A DNA stretch of 64,000 bases. Source: Monosiga brevicollis MX1 (Eukaryota > Opisthokonta > Choanoflagellata > Craspedida > Salpingoecidae). Each line of letters begins with the position of its first letter. Position 1 is the first letter of the stretch. The translations under genes were made by a program, and so were the position numbers. The stretch spans positions 2,088,438-2,152,437 of the forward strand of contig NW_001865039.1 in the NCBI RefSeq assembly GCF_000002865.3, written 5' to 3'. Positions 46,126 to 59,800 of the stretch are shown here, in pieces. A model generated the notes under the pieces. That model saw nothing but the letters and a program-made list of their open reading frames with translations, did no database searches and was not told the origin of the DNA.

Positions 46126-49100
46126 TCATGATCTCTGTGACTTTGAGACCTTAGGGGACTTTGGGATTGTGGAGGAAGAAGAGCTTGAAGTTGAGCCGTG
46201 TTTCATTTCCTCAATCTTCTGATGATGGCGTTGAGAAAATTTGACGGCTGCATCATCAGGGCGATGGTGCATGTGATGCTTGTCCAGCAAATACTCTTCT
46301 AGAGACTGCCATCCACCACCAATGCGCACCTGCAAGAGTACAACAAGGTAGAGCATGATGTGCGAGGTGAGCAAAACATGGTAAAACCGAGTGTGCGAGA
46401 GAAAGATACTCTAGCGCCAGATTCATGATCAGAACTTACCATCAGGTTGCTACCCTTGTACTGCACGTTGATGACTTTGGATGAGCCAGCAATTTGATAC
46501 TTACCAGGCGCCTTATACTGAAGCACGGACGCATCAATACCATGTTTATCAAAAAGCTCCTTCATGACGTTGTGTACGCTGTCATCTTGGGAAGGACGAG
46601 GTCCCTTGCGCGCGGGTGCCTTTTTTCTTCCAGTTTCACTAGAGGCGGTACTGCTAGCATCATCATCCATCTGGGCTAGCAAGCCTTCCAAATGAGCTAT
46701 AATCTCCTGAAGGGACGAAATTTCTTCTTCCAGCTCAGCTTGTTTGGCACGCGCAGCGGTCTGCTCCTGTTCAAATAGGCTCGCAGTCTCGTCCAACTTT
46801 GCTCGAAGCTCGCTGTTTGTGTCCTCCAGGCCCTGAAGACGCGCCAATAGACTCTTGTCTTGAAGGTGCAATTTATCCTTCAAAGTTGCTAGCGCCTTGG
46901 CGTGTTCCTCGTCTTGCTCTTTCAGCTTCTTCTCCACATCAGCTTGCGCTTGGCGTGCCGCTGCCAGCGCCTTGGCGTGTTCCTCGTCTCGCTCTTTCAG
47001 CTTCTTCTCCACATCAGCTTGCGCTTGGCGTGCCGCTGCCAGCGCCTTGGCGTGTTCCTCGTCTTGCTCTTTCAGCTTCTTCTCCAGCTTGCCGAGTGCT
47101 TCCTGATGAGCCTTGTCGTCATTGCCGCATTCTTCAAGCTTCTTCTCCACATCAGCTTGCGCTTGATGTGCTGCCGCCAGCGCCTTGGCGTGTTCCTCGT
47201 CTTGCTCTTTCAGCTTCTTCTCCACATCAGCTTGCGCTTGGCGTGCCGCTGCCAGCGCCTTAACGTGTTCCTCGTCTTGCTCTTTCAGCTTCTTCTCCAG
47301 CTTGCCGAGTGCTTCCTGATGAGCCTTGTCGTCATTGCCGCATTCTTCAAGCTTCTTCTCCACATCAGCTTGCGCTTGGCGTGCCGCTGCCAGCGCCTTG
47401 GCGTGTTCCTCGTCTCGCTCTTTCAGCTTCTTCTCCACATCAGCTTGCGCTTGGCGTGCCGCTGCCAGCGCCTTGGCGTGTTCCTCGTCTTGCTCTTTCA
47501 GCTTCTTCTCCAGCTTGCCGAGTGCTTCCTGATGAGCCTTGTCGTCATTGCCGCATTCTTCAAGCTTCTTCTCCACATCAGCTTGCGCTTGGCGTGCTGC
47601 TGCCAGCGCCTTGGCGTGTTCCTCGTCTTGCTCTTTCAGCTTCTTCTCCAGCTTGCCGAGTGCTTCCTGATGAGCCTTGTCGTCATTGCCGCATTCTTCA
47701 AGCTTCTTCTCCACATCAGCTTGCGCTTGACGTGCTGCCGCCAGCGCCTTGGCGTGTTCCTCGTCTTGCTCTTTCAGCTTCTTCTCCACATCAGCTTGCG
47801 CTTGGCGTGCCGCTGCCAGCGCCTTAACGTGTTCCTCGTCTTGCTCTTTCAGCTTCTTCTCCAGCTTGCCGAGTGCTTCCTGATGAGCCTTGTCGTCATT
47901 GCCGCATTCTTCAAGCTTCTTCTCCACATCAGCTTGCGCTTGGCGTGCCGCTGCCAGCGCCTTGGCGTGTTCCTCGTCTCGCTCTTTCAGCTTCTTCTCC
48001 ACATCAGCTTGCGCTTGGCGTGCTGCTGCCAGCGCCTTGGCGTGCGCCTCGTCTTGCTCTTTCAGCTTTTTCTCCAGCTTGCCGAGTGCTTCCTGATGAG
48101 CCTTGTCGTCATTGCCGCATTCTTTCAGCTTCTTCTCCACATCAGCTTGCGCTTGGCGTGCTGCTGCCAGCGCCTTAACGTGTTCCTCGTCTTGCTCTTT
48201 CAGCTTCTTCTCCAGCTTGCCGAGTGCTTCCTGATGAGCCTTGTCGTCATTGCCGCATTCTTTCAGCTTCTTCTCCACATCAGCTTGCGCTTGACGTGCT
48301 GCCGCCAGCGCCTTGGCGTGTTCGTCACGTTCACTTTTAGCTTCAGTGAATCTGGACTTGAGCTCATCGTGTTCGTGCTTCATCCGCTGCACTTCTTCCT
48401 GTCCATGCGCGGCAATTGGAAAACGAAACAATTGACATGTCACGCAACCCGTTGTAACGACAAGGTGAAGCGATGAATGTGCCTGTCTTGCATCAAATTT
48501 GCCTGACAAACCTGGTGGAATACCTCACGAGTCTCAATGACGCGAGAGAGCTCGACTCGGGTCGATTGCTCAGTCACCAACAGCATTAATACTAATTGTA
48601 GACACGGGCCGACAATGTGGTTTCAGACAGGCATCTTCAGGTTGGAATGCGAGAGTATAATAAAATCATTGCCATTGCTTGAAAGTACCTTTATTCAACC
48701 TCAGCTCAATATCAAGTGTGCTTTGTCGATAGTTTTGCAGGGCCGTGAGCATCGCATCACTCTACATCAGCCATGTGGAGGGAGTGATTGGCGTGAGGCG
48801 GCAAGATGTGAGACAGACAGCATGCCGATGAGCATTGACTGAGTAGGGCTGGAGATCCAGGGCAGCAACTAGGACTTCATAACGGGGACACACCATGTCT
48901 GCGCCCACGGCCGAATCGAGGACAGTACGGCGTTGCCTGAGCACGGCAGCATCGGCTTCCAAATGCGTCAGCCACTCGGTTGAAGCTGCAGTCATCACAT
49001 CAAAGCGTGAGCGATCGTGCACTGCACTGCACTGCACTGCACGACTCCCTCCAGCGCCTCTCAAACCACAACTGCCACGCGAAGCCGCGCACATGCCACC

Positions 49101-49357
49101 TCGCGTACCTTCTGACTCTTCCCGAGTTTCCATGATGCTGTTTGCGCCTGGCACTGCAGCTCAGAGGATGAGACAAAGCTTGTAAAGCTATCAACCTCCG
49201 ATCGGGCGAACAAATGGCCGCCGCCCCACAACAGTCACCGCTGGCCACCGAACCGTCTGCCGATCGGATCGCTCCTCCCCTAAAAAAAAAAAAAAAAAAA
49301 GAAATGCGATGAACAGCAAGTGCAACACCACCACCGTTATGTTTGTCAGATTATGTG

Positions 49358-49397
<40 letters not shown>

Positions 49398-52300
49398 TGA
49401 GTTTATTGGTTTGTGATGGCTCGTCTCGTCTTGTGTTCGCTATCAGCGACGTGTGTCAGAGACGGCAATGGTGGTGGGGGAGGGTAAACAAGGAAAGATT
49501 GTGGATCACAGGCTATGGTGCTCGATTATCCTACTCGATTTCTGGTCGTGGGTTCCTTCTTAACAACAAAAACGAAAAAAAACAAAAAAACAAAAACAAA
49601 AAAAAAAAACCGTCCAGTTCTAACTCTTGACCGAATCAAGCACACCGTCACTCGGGTCGGGTGTAAGGGTCAAGGGGCTCGGATACAACACGACCGTCTG
49701 CTTCAACATGATTGATTGTCAGCTCACCCTCTGGCTTGGCCCATGCCTATGTGGATCATCGGACACATCCCACGAGACCGTGAAACCGTGTGGTCAAAAG
49801 AGGCTGAAAGGATGTGTGGGCAGCTCGTGGGACTTACCTCCGAATCAAGAGCATCACCAGATTGGCCATTGCTTTGAAACGTTGTGTCCATGATAGCCAA
49901 GCCACCATCGGAGCGCAAGGCTTGCGCTGCTGATTTGGCGAGGCGGCACCAGTCATTACATTCCGAGGCCACGCGTTGAACTTGGTCCTGCTCCTGCTGC
50001 CACGTGTGCAGCTCTTCCTCGTCCTCCTTGTGTCGTGCTCGGAGTACAAAAATGTCGAGGGTGCCCGTGGCCGAGTCAACCAGCTACCGCCAGGAGAAAC
50101 ATTGTGAGAGACAGCGGGAAGACACGCGCGAGTCTGTGTAAGAATGTGTTGTTAGACGAAGGGTAGGTCCCGGTCAGCTGTCCTCGAATACGAGACACGG
50201 ACCTCGCTGGATCCAAAATGTAGCAGACTTTCAACGCCTTCGGCCCAGTCGCAGACGGTGCCGATAGAAGTGCCCGGAACCCCAACACAAGCGTGCTGCA
50301 TGGCGATGGTCCACTCTGTCATCTCCTGGTGAGCCTTGTTGAGCTGCGTGACCAGACGTTCGCAATGAGCTTGGGTGTCAATCGTGGCTGCCAGTACGAG
50401 TTGATCGGCTTGTGTGGCAATGGCTGTAAAGGCGGGCTGGCGACTCAAGTCATCTTCTAGCTTGGACAGCCGGTCCACCCTATTCCCACACATCATGACG
50501 GCGAAGTGAGGTTCGTGTCTAGATCAGCGCCAACGACGCACATTGCAGTGGGGTCGACAGGAAGAATGCCAAACGAACCAGTGGTTTGCAACCGTACTAA
50601 TCTCTACACAACGGTCCTTGAGAGCACTCCCACGCAGCTTCAAAGCACTGGGCGGGGACAAGTGTAAGCCAGGGCAAAAGCGAGTGAGCTGAGGGCAGTG
50701 CCGCGAGCAGACTGGAAAGCATGTCAAGGATGGCTGATGCGGCTGCACCTCTTTTCAAACCCGCCAATCAACTCAAGAAGCAGATCGGCTCGTCGCCCAG
50801 AGGTCGAGAGGCCCGACTCAAGCTGCAAAGCAGAGGCAGGCATGAGTCAGAGAGCGGGCTATTATTGAAGGCAGTCTTATCAACAAAATGCTTTCTACAA
50901 ACCGCATCAAAGGTGGCGTGAATAGCCTGATTGAGCTGTGTCAGCTTGGGGGTGAGACTTTGGCGAAGAGTGCTTCTGCAGAGCCCCCGTGACGAAAGCG
51001 GAAAAACAAACGAATGAGCCTTGCGCATATGTCTTGATGCCAACGGTCATTCAGAAGGGTCACCAGCAAGTGGGTTCAGAGGAATTTGAGAAGGCGGGAC
51101 CAAAGTGATGACAGACTTGTGAGCTTTGTAGAGGCCCTCGGCCGTCAGTGACCACTGATCCATGAGCTGACGGGTTTGTGTACGTTGCTCCTGAAAAGAC
51201 GCGCGAGTATGAAGTGAGAATGGCGCCCAGGTGGGAAGAGATGACAAAAGTCAGGGATGGCTTGGCTGACCTTGACCCAATTGAGGCGGTCTGTCGTCAA
51301 CGAGTGCAGCTCCTCGCCCAAAACACTGTCGTCAACACGAAGCGAGTGATAGCAGTTGTGAGTGGAACAGGCAAGCCGCACCGACGGGGATACATTAAAC
51401 AACCCACGAAGAGTGAGGGCTGCAGAGAGTGAAGCAGAGAGAGGGGGGAGGGAAAGAGAAAGAGAGAGACATGTATGCATAGAAACAAGAAAGAAAAAAA
51501 AAACCACAAGACCGATCGAGAAAAAAAAAAAAAAGGTTTTCTACTCAGCAGGGCGACACAGACCGAGCAAATTCGCGAAGAGCATCAGTCAAGCGAACGT
51601 CATTCTGCAAGAGCTGTCGGGCCGCCTCAGTTTCCGAGACGGTTGCACGCGCATTGTCATGTTTGCTTCGGTTGGCATCGATGGTGGCAGCCGTGTTGGT
51701 GAGCAAAATCACGCCGGCGGTGGTGCGCAAGGTGTCGAGGCGGCCGGCCACGCGCTGTTCGCAATGGATTACCAGGCAGAGTGAGCAGGCGCACATCAAT
51801 GCCATTTCAAAAAGTCAGAGCTGAGCCATGCGAGATGTCACGGTCAACAGCGCGCCGGCAAGCCAATTTCGGGCGTTTGTACCTTGACTTTTGAGCGCAT
51901 GGCTTCATCGTCCTTGATAAAGTGGCGTCGCACAATAGAGATCTGGTAGCACGGGGCAGAGCGGCAAGTCAACAGTGGAAAGGTCAGTAAATGGGCATGT
52001 AGGCGGGCTTGTGCCCCGGCCAATGGCGTCTGCTCTGTTCCGCACCTGCTTCTTGACGTTGGTTAGTATACCACGAAGCTCGTCCAGCATGACGCCACTG
52101 CCATCCCGAATGACGTTGCCAAAGTGCCGAGCAAAGTCAAACCAGGCCGACTGATGGATGCGAAGTCGTTGAATGGTTCTCATATTGCGACGACTGGCCA
52201 GGACATCACACATTGCCATGCTTGCCTATGATTAGCAAAGCCAAGGGTTGGCATCGAACAGCGTGAGTAGGCGAAAAGCAAAATTTGACCACCTCTTCCG

Positions 52301-53444
52301 AGGCCAAGCGGGACCTGAACGAATGAGGGGTGAGGGTCAAAGCAATGGTGGTTGGGGTTAGCCATACTTTGAGCCAGCTATCGCGTTCCTGGCGAAGCGT
52401 ATCAATTTCCGACTGCATACGAGCTCGCTGCATTTCGTACAAATCTGATGCACCCATACCGCTCGTTTGTCAGTCATGCCGCGCTTGGCGCGCACGGAGT
52501 GCGATTGTGTGTGGGTGCAAAGAAGGAGAGAACAGAGCTATGAATCCGACGCACCTTTGAGCTCGTGCTTGGCGTCTGCTGGGCTCTGAGTGTAGTCCTC
52601 AGGAACATCGTTGTCTGGGTTTAAGTTAGCGCCCATGCGAGTGTGGAAGGCCTTCATAAAGGCTTGTTCTTGCACGGTCCTGTGAAAGGTTTAACGGCGG
52701 CATTGGCAAGACTGAGCATGGTGGTTGCTGGCACGTCAGTCACAGGTGTGTGGCTAGAAGCCTGCTCAGGTTGGGCATACCGGAGATGGGCGGCCAGATC
52801 AGTGGCTTCCGTCTTGAAGGCCCCAATTTTCTCTTGCAACACTTGATCAATGTTGAGAACAACTGCCAGCTCCTGTTCCATGAGATGCAGCTGTGACAAG
52901 CCGGGTCGCAGGAGGACAAAATGGTGGCCCATGTTAGAGACTGATAGCGGAGAGGGACACCACGGTTTGGAAGGGGCTGGCGGCAGCAGAGCATGGCACA
53001 TACGGCGGAAGGAACGCTGCGCCAGGTGTGGCGATTGCGAGTTTGCACGCGCTTGAGGTAGGCGGCTTCGCGGGGCAGACTGAGGGTGAGGCGGCGACAG
53101 AGCTCATGCAAGCAGGAATCGAGAAGGGCCACCTCAGCCTCCACGCGCTTGAGGATAGTGCGGGCATCATCCATCTGCTCGTCGTCACCCTTGAGCAGCC
53201 GTTCGTAGAGTTGCGCATCAGCGGGGGTCTGTTCGACCGGGCCCAAGAGACGCAGCAAAAGATCCTCTTCAGGCAGACTAGCAGCCTCGGGGCCAGTGGG
53301 CTCAGTGGAAGCAGCGCCCGCCGCAGGGGGGGTGCCCCCAACAGCCGGGATTGGGGCTGGCCGGGGCCGGGCTGTCGGCCCAACGGCTGCTGGCGCGGCA
53401 TTGTTTGCGTTGCTGCTGGCATTGAGGACGGCACTTAATGCCAT
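46126..53444 (-). CDS. Coiled-coil protein with C-terminal GAS2-related (GAR) domain and SxIP motif
   Basis: The C-terminal exons are clear. Exon 46440-48398 encodes a long repetitive coiled coil, then ELFDKHGIDASVLQYKAPGK and SSKVINVQYKGSNLM. The last exon (46126-46329) begins VRIGGGWQSLEEYLLDKH, the GAR hallmark (compare GAS2 VMVRVGGGWETFAGYLLKHD), and ends with a Ser-rich tail SSSTIPKSPKVSKSQRS. GAR domains bind microtubules; S-T-I-P fits the EB1-binding SxIP motif. Upstream exons on the same strand encode further helical segments, for example KLEDDLSRQPAFTAIATQAD (about 50200-50480), HFGNVIRDGSGVMLDELRGI (about 52050-52150), LYEMQRARMQSEIDTLRQER (about 52385-52445) and RVEAEVALLDSCLHELCRRL (about 53080-53160). 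The proposed start is 53444. That these exons form one gene is inferred from consistent strand, style and lack of another start. Most inner boundaries are unresolved. Confidence 0.7.
46880..48340 (-). repeat. In-frame coding tandem array (75-bp and 63-bp units)
   Basis: Two near-identical modules alternate: a 75-bp unit coding DEEHAKALAAARQAQADVEKK-type sequence (25 residues) and a 63-bp unit coding LEECGNDDKAHQEALGKLEK-type sequence (21 residues). They occur as 138-bp pairs or as runs of the 75-bp unit. Copies differ at only a few codons (KEQ/KER, HAK/HVK), so the array expanded recently or is homogenised. Both lengths are multiples of three, keeping the coiled coil open. Confidence 0.93.
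49360..49395. repeat. GT microsatellite
   Basis: About 17 copies of GT lie in a non-coding stretch (about 49260-49830) within the GAR-domain gene, presumably an intron. An A-run (49282-49300) lies close by. Confidence 0.9.
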
Positions 53445-53516
53445 CTCCGCATCTTTAGGGTCAGCACCAGTGGGCGCGGTGATCGAGCCTCGGCCAGGTC
53501 CGGGGCGCGTGCCGCG

Positions 53517-53598
<82 letters not shown>

Positions 53599-53840
53599 AA
53601 TCTGGTTGTCAACGGCCCATAATCACAACAACTGTTTTCACCGATATACTGTTTTGTGTGCAAACAACTGCATGCACGCACGCATGGATGGCCTCGCGCG
53701 AGAGTGTGGTCACGCGCAAGCGCAAGTGCGACGAGCACACAAAGAACGAGTCTCTCCTGTCTTGCACAGTACGGCATTGCTTGTGTGACTGCGTGTATGC
53801 ACACGCTTATCCAGCTGCAGGCGGTGGTCTGTCTCAGAAG
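53445..53840. promoter_or_regulatory. Bidirectional spacer with GA tract between GAR gene and CH gene
   Basis: Only 396 bp separate the proposed start codons of the two head-to-head cytoskeletal genes. The spacer contains a pure GA tract (53520-53594). On the minus strand the frame upstream of 53444 stays open through the tract, so a longer N-terminus rich in Leu-Ser is formally possible but unlikely. Shared promoter function is inferred. Confidence 0.55.
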
Positions 53841-56800
53841 ATGGATTCTGAGTCATCCAAGACGCGGTTGTTGCCGGAGGTGACGTCCCTCGACACGATG
53901 AGTTGGTGAGTGTGGTGGTCGCACCTGCAAGCAAGTTCAAAAGTCAGCCAGATCCAGAAGCTCACCAGGAAGGATTGCTAGGCTCTGTTGGTCTTGTCTC
54001 GTGTTGCCCCTGCAACACAAGCACGAGCGCACCCCAGGCGAGCGGAGAGGGCCAGGATCAGTCAAGCCAAGCCCAACTGCAACGCGTAGACCACCACCTC
54101 CTTTCCACTAGCCGCCGCTTGTGGATGTACCAGGTAGCGTGTGGTAACGTTGCTGGAAGGCTACTGAGCAACGCCACGTCCCACCCGGCAACCAGGGGGG
54201 CCCCCTACTTCTTATTCCAGGCGACCGACCATTTTCCCCCCGACCCCTTTCCCCCCGACCCCATTGAGATCTAGTGCATGAAGTTAACGCCTGCTATTGG
54301 CTATCGGCACGGCCGACTCCAGGGTAAAGATCTTTGAACGGATCAACTCGTGCTTTCACAAAGACGCACCTTTTTCCGGGAACAGAGGCATACCGAACGC
54401 GGCCCTCCACTCCTCCTTATTAGGTCAAGTGGCGCTGCAGTGCCCGAGACAATCCGAGACTCGGATCGTTTGAGCGCCGCAAAGACAAGTACGAAAGTTA
54501 TTCTTCTCTCTTTTCATGTGTGAAAGTGTGGCCATTTTTCGTCGCCAGCCGATCCAGCCATCCGTGTGACTCGCTTGTGCGGCCGGTTCCGAGCAATCGC
54601 ATCTGAGCCGCCTCATCCCACCATATCTTGAACCCGGTTGTCCTGGACTAGCTTTGACGCTGCCCTGGTGTACAGGCGTGCCACTGGCCGCCGGCCCACT
54701 GGTAGTGTGCTTGACTGCTAGTCTTCCCGCTCGCGGCGGCGCGCTGCCGCCATGGCGCAACACCTCCTGCACGCCCAAGATGTGGATACGCATCGCGGGC
54801 ATGGTCTCTACGACCGACAGCATGCGGCTCATGTTGCCGATCAAGATGTGAACGAAAGCCAGCGCGCTCATCTCGCCGTACGTATGCCACGCCGACCTCG
54901 GACCGAGCACATTGAACCTGCGAGTTAACAGCATTCGCTTCTGATCTCATTATTTACCCGTCCCGGCCCGTTGCCTTGCCTCCCACTCTCTCCTGTCTAG
55001 TTTGAGTTTGATCGAAAAATGCATGATTGGCAAGACGAGCTGCAAAGTGATCGCCTCGACGCATACAAGGAAGACCTGGCGCTGTGGTTTAAAGACGTGC
55101 TGAATGCCAACATTAAGGCTTCTTCCTTCCTCTCCGACATTGGTACGCCCATCGCAGGCTTGGCTCACCTTGCATATGGCAGCACACCCGGATGATGCGA
55201 CGTTGCCTTCCCAAAACGCTGCCCCGTCATGGATTCTTTTAAGCCATCTGCCACCTCAATCAATGGTTGCCTTGTCGTGTGCTTGGTGTAACAGAGAATG
55301 GCGTCTATCTCATACAGCTCGCAGAGGCCATCAACGTGGGCGAGGCTGAATGGCACAAGGCGCAGCAGACCAACCCCGATGCTCCTGATTCCTTTTATTC
55401 ACCTCCGATGAAACTACATCTCAACGCCAAGACTCATAGCGGTACTTGGCAAGCGCGCGATAACGTCGCCCAGTTTATCCAATGGTCACGAAACCTTGGC
55501 GTCCGAGACACAATCCTGTACGTCAAACGCTCCCCTGCGCAACCCGCAGAGTGGTGAGAAGGCAAAATGTCTTTGTAAAAATACTCGCCATATTTCGCCT
55601 CACTTTCATCTTCAACCTTCGACATCCAGCTTTGAGTCCAACGACGTCGTAGAAATGCGTAAAGATCGCAGCCGCAAAAAACGCGTGCTCTACTGGTAGG
55701 CCCAGACTTCTCGTTGCCTCTTCTCTACTCCACGCGTTTGAGAAGCAGTTAATGTTCATTTGTTCACGCTTGACCCCTTCTCCGCAGTCTGATGGAGATC
55801 GCTCGCATTCAACACGGGGTTGAGCCCCCCCAGCTCATCAAAATGGAGCATGAGGTTCAAGCTCTGCTGGAGGGTGTCATGGAACATCAACATGCCGACG
55901 CAGAAGATCTCACCGAAGCCATCCGGAAGCTGCTGCGAGAACTCAACATGGACCCCACTCTGGCGGACGATCGGGATGACCTGGGCCGGTACGTCTCATG
56001 CAATTCTGACCCAACATGTCTTCACTTCAAACTGCCCTCACCTCAAGTCCTTGCTGTTCTTGCTGTCCATAGTTATCGCTTTGGAGCCGGTGATCCTGGT
56101 GTCTTTGTTCGTCGACTGGGTCGACATCTTATGGTACCCATGGAGAACGACTGGATCACGCTCAAGCATTACCTTCGTGTACTCAACAGCGGACGTGTAT
56201 GTTACTGTCGGCATTCAAGTCGTCGCTGCCTCGCTTTCCTGCGTCTTTGCTGCAAAGTATGCTTATCATCTCTCGTCGGGCTTCCGTTTGGAACCTTAGC
56301 CCGACGCCCTGCGCAACATGCAGGATCAAATGAAACAATCAATTCAACGTGCACGTGACTCCTCCATGCGCCGAAAAAAACAAGCCGGTGAGCTTGAGCA
56401 GCTCAAACGCCAAAACTCAGAAAAGCTCAAGGCTGCTGAGGCCGAACGTCAGCAGCTAGAGGTAAGTATGCTGCCATTGGCTTCTGTTTGCTCGCTGATC
56501 GGTTCTAATTCTCACTTCCACGACCCTGTCTCCTCAACGTGTGATTTGCATATCACCTCCCGGCTATGCCATCTACATGCAATCCGTTCAACCTCGTACG
56601 CGTAGGCGGAGCGCGCCAAAGCTGAGGCCGAACGCGAGGCTGCTCAACAAAGTGCTGCACAGCTACAAAATCAGATACAAAATCTCGAGGGCCAAAATGG
56701 CAATGCTCTCAAGGAACTCGAGGCGCTCAAAAAAAAGCTGGCAGACACTGAGCAAGAAAAGGAGCGCATCAAGCAAGAAGGCGAAGTAAGCATGATACAT

Positions 56801-59800
56801 CCGTCGTCAATGCGTTTGGATCGCTGTTTTGGGCTACTCGTTAAGCAATGCAACTTTGGTAGCCTCTTGGGATATGTTCAAAGTTACTGATCACCGCGTT
56901 CCCTGTTTGCACTGTAGGAGCAACTGAAGCGGGCTGCGGATCGACTTGCAGACTTGGAGAAGCAGCGCACCGAGGCAGACCAGGCTGCTCTTGCACACCT
57001 GGACGACGACCTCCAGAAGGAAAGGCAGAACTTGGATGCCGAGCGCGCTCAACGCCGTGCCTCTCACACGGCACACGCAGATGAGGTGAGCAGTGTGCAC
57101 CCCAGACTTTGTGCTCGAAGCTCATTTGCACACTTGAGCCCAGGGGCATGCTAAGAATTTTGCTGTTTGTCCCACCATTCAACTCACATTGCGGCGTTGG
57201 TAAAGGTGGCCAACATACAGGATGCCATCTCGGCAAAAGAAAAGGCGGTTGCTGACGTGCAAGCGCAATTGGATGCGCTTCAGACCGAGCGCGACAAGGC
57301 TCGACAGGAAAATGAGCGACTCCTCAAGCAGCTAGCGGATCGGGACGCACAGATGGACCAGGAGACTGCAGCTGAGCAGAAGCTTCGAGATGATCTTCAG
57401 GCCCTCAAAGACAACTACCAGGACGCCATGCAGCAGCTGGACGATACCAAGGGCGAGTTGGATCGTATTCGTGCAGACAATGATCGTGCTCGTGCCGAGT
57501 TCGAGCGCTCACAGCAAGATGCACAGGCCCAACTCGAGCAGCTCAAGAAGGACAAACTCGAAGCTGCAAACGATGGCACCGAAGCGCTAAAACAGGCGAA
57601 AGAAAGGCTTCAAGATGCTCTGGACACGATCGAAAGTGAGAAACGTGCGCGAGAAGCGGCCGAAGCTGCGTCACAAGCTGCCATGGATGTGCTTCAAGAT
57701 AAATTGGACAAGACTGAGGCCGATGTATCTGACATGAAGAATCAGCTTAACGACGCTGCGACAGACAAGGCTGCATTGCAGGACGAGCTGGAGCACGATC
57801 GACAGCAGCGCTTACGTGCACCATCAACACGCCAGTCGCGTCGTCCTTCCGTTGGGTTGGCAGATGCAGCTCAAGCTGCCAAGTTTCACAAGACCAAGGA
57901 TGCTCACGCTCAAGCGAAAAATGAGGTGCAAGAACTCTTGAAAGATCTTGATCAGGCCCGTGATCAGTTGCGTCAAAGGCAAAAGGACAACGAGGCCGCT
58001 GAAAAGGCCGCGCGTGCACGCATGGAGCAACTCAAACGCGCTAAGCAGGCTGCTGCCAATATAAGCCCCGAAGCTCTTGATCAAGCTCAAAAGGATCTGG
58101 ACCAGGCTCATCGTGATCATGGTGCTGCCAACAAAGATCGTGCCCAAGACATGGCTGACCTGAAGAACGCCATCAAGGATTTGGAAAACGAGAAAAACGC
58201 TGCAAAGGCTCGGTTGGCTGATCTGGACCGCGAACTGACCGCACAAGCAGAGCAACATCGCGCAGACGCCGAAGAATTGGCTGGCGCAAAGGCCCAAGTT
58301 CGAGATTTGAGAAAAGCCTTGGCCGCCTCACGGTGGCGCGCTGCCCAGGCCGAGATTGCAAAGGATGCCATGGCCCGCCGAGCAAACGAATCAAAGACAA
58401 ATTCTGAGAAAGATCGAGCCGAAACAGCTGCAACATTGCGACAACTGGCCGACTTGCAGGGCGAGGTCTTGAGGCAAAGTCGATCGAGCTCAGTCTCCTC
58501 AGATCAGCCTTCGATGGGTAGCTCTGCGGTCACTAGCGAAGCTGCATCTCGTCGTCATTCGTTTTTCAATGGCCCGGAGCAAAGCGGACGCATGCCACGA
58601 TCCTCGACAGCTCGAGAGGGGGCTCATTACGGCACATCACCAGAGTACGACGATGTTCCCTCTCGACGAGTATATGACATTCCCGAGGTCGAAGAAGGCG
58701 CACCAGGAAAGAGCACACATCGTCGCCGAGAGCAGTCTCATTTAGTTCCAGAGGATCAGCGACGTAACGGTGCATCACCCGCAGGCGGGATCGGTGAAAA
58801 CACACGGTCCAAGGCCCCAGACTTGATTGAGTACAAGGGACATCCGTTAGAGGGCAATGTAAGATTGCCAAATGCAACCGCTGCGCCGGACGAGTATGCG
58901 CCGAAGCGACGGGAGCATGAGGACCTGGAGCGTCACCCTCGGGAGTACGATGTGTCGGCGCGGAGCGACCGCCGTCCATCGGATCAGATGCCCGAGGATG
59001 TGGAGGAGCGACGACGCCGGGGCCCCGTGGGTGCGCCAGACGAGTATGTGCCGAAGCGACGGGAGCATGAGGACCTGGAGCGTCACCCTCGGGAGTACGA
59101 TGTGTCGGCGCGGAGCGACCGCCGTCCATCGGATCAGATGCCCGAGGGATGTGGAGGAGCGACGACGCCGGGGCCCCGTGGGTGCGCCAGACGAGTATGC
59201 GCCGAAGCGACGGGAGCATGAGGACCTGGAGCGTCACCCTCGGGAGTACGATGTGTCGGCGCGGAGCGACCGCCGTCCATCGGATCAGATGCCCGAGGAT
59301 GTGGAGGAGCGACGACGCCGGGGCCCCGTGGGTGCGCCAGACGAGTATGTGCCGAAGCGACGGGAGCATGAGGACCTGGAGCGTCACCCTCGGGAGTACG
59401 ATGTGTCGGCGCGGAGCGACCGCCGTCCATCGGATCAGATGCCCGAGGATGTGGAGGAGCGACGACGCCGGGGCCCCGTGGGTGCGCCAGACGAGTATGT
59501 GCCGAAGCGACGGGAGCATGAGGACCTGGAGCGTCACCCTCGGGAGTACGATGTGTCGGCGCGGAGCGACCGCCGTCCATCGGATCAGATGCCCGAGGAT
59601 GTGGAGGAGCGACGACGCCGGGGCCCCGTGGGTGCGCCAGACGAGTATGTGCCGAAGCGACGGGAGCATGAGGACCTGGAGCGTCACCCTCGGGAGTACG
59701 ATGTGTCGGCGCGGAGCGACCGCCGTCCATCGGATCAGATGCCCGAGGATGTGGAGGAGCGACGACGCCGGGGCCCCGTGGGTGCGCCAGACGAGTATGC

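Noticed and set aside
46902-48476. A 524-codon open frame on the plus strand, antisense to the coiled-coil array
   Set aside because: It is a by-product of repeat units whose lengths are multiples of three. It has Leu/Cys-rich monotony and no domain, and the minus-strand frame continues into a real GAR domain.
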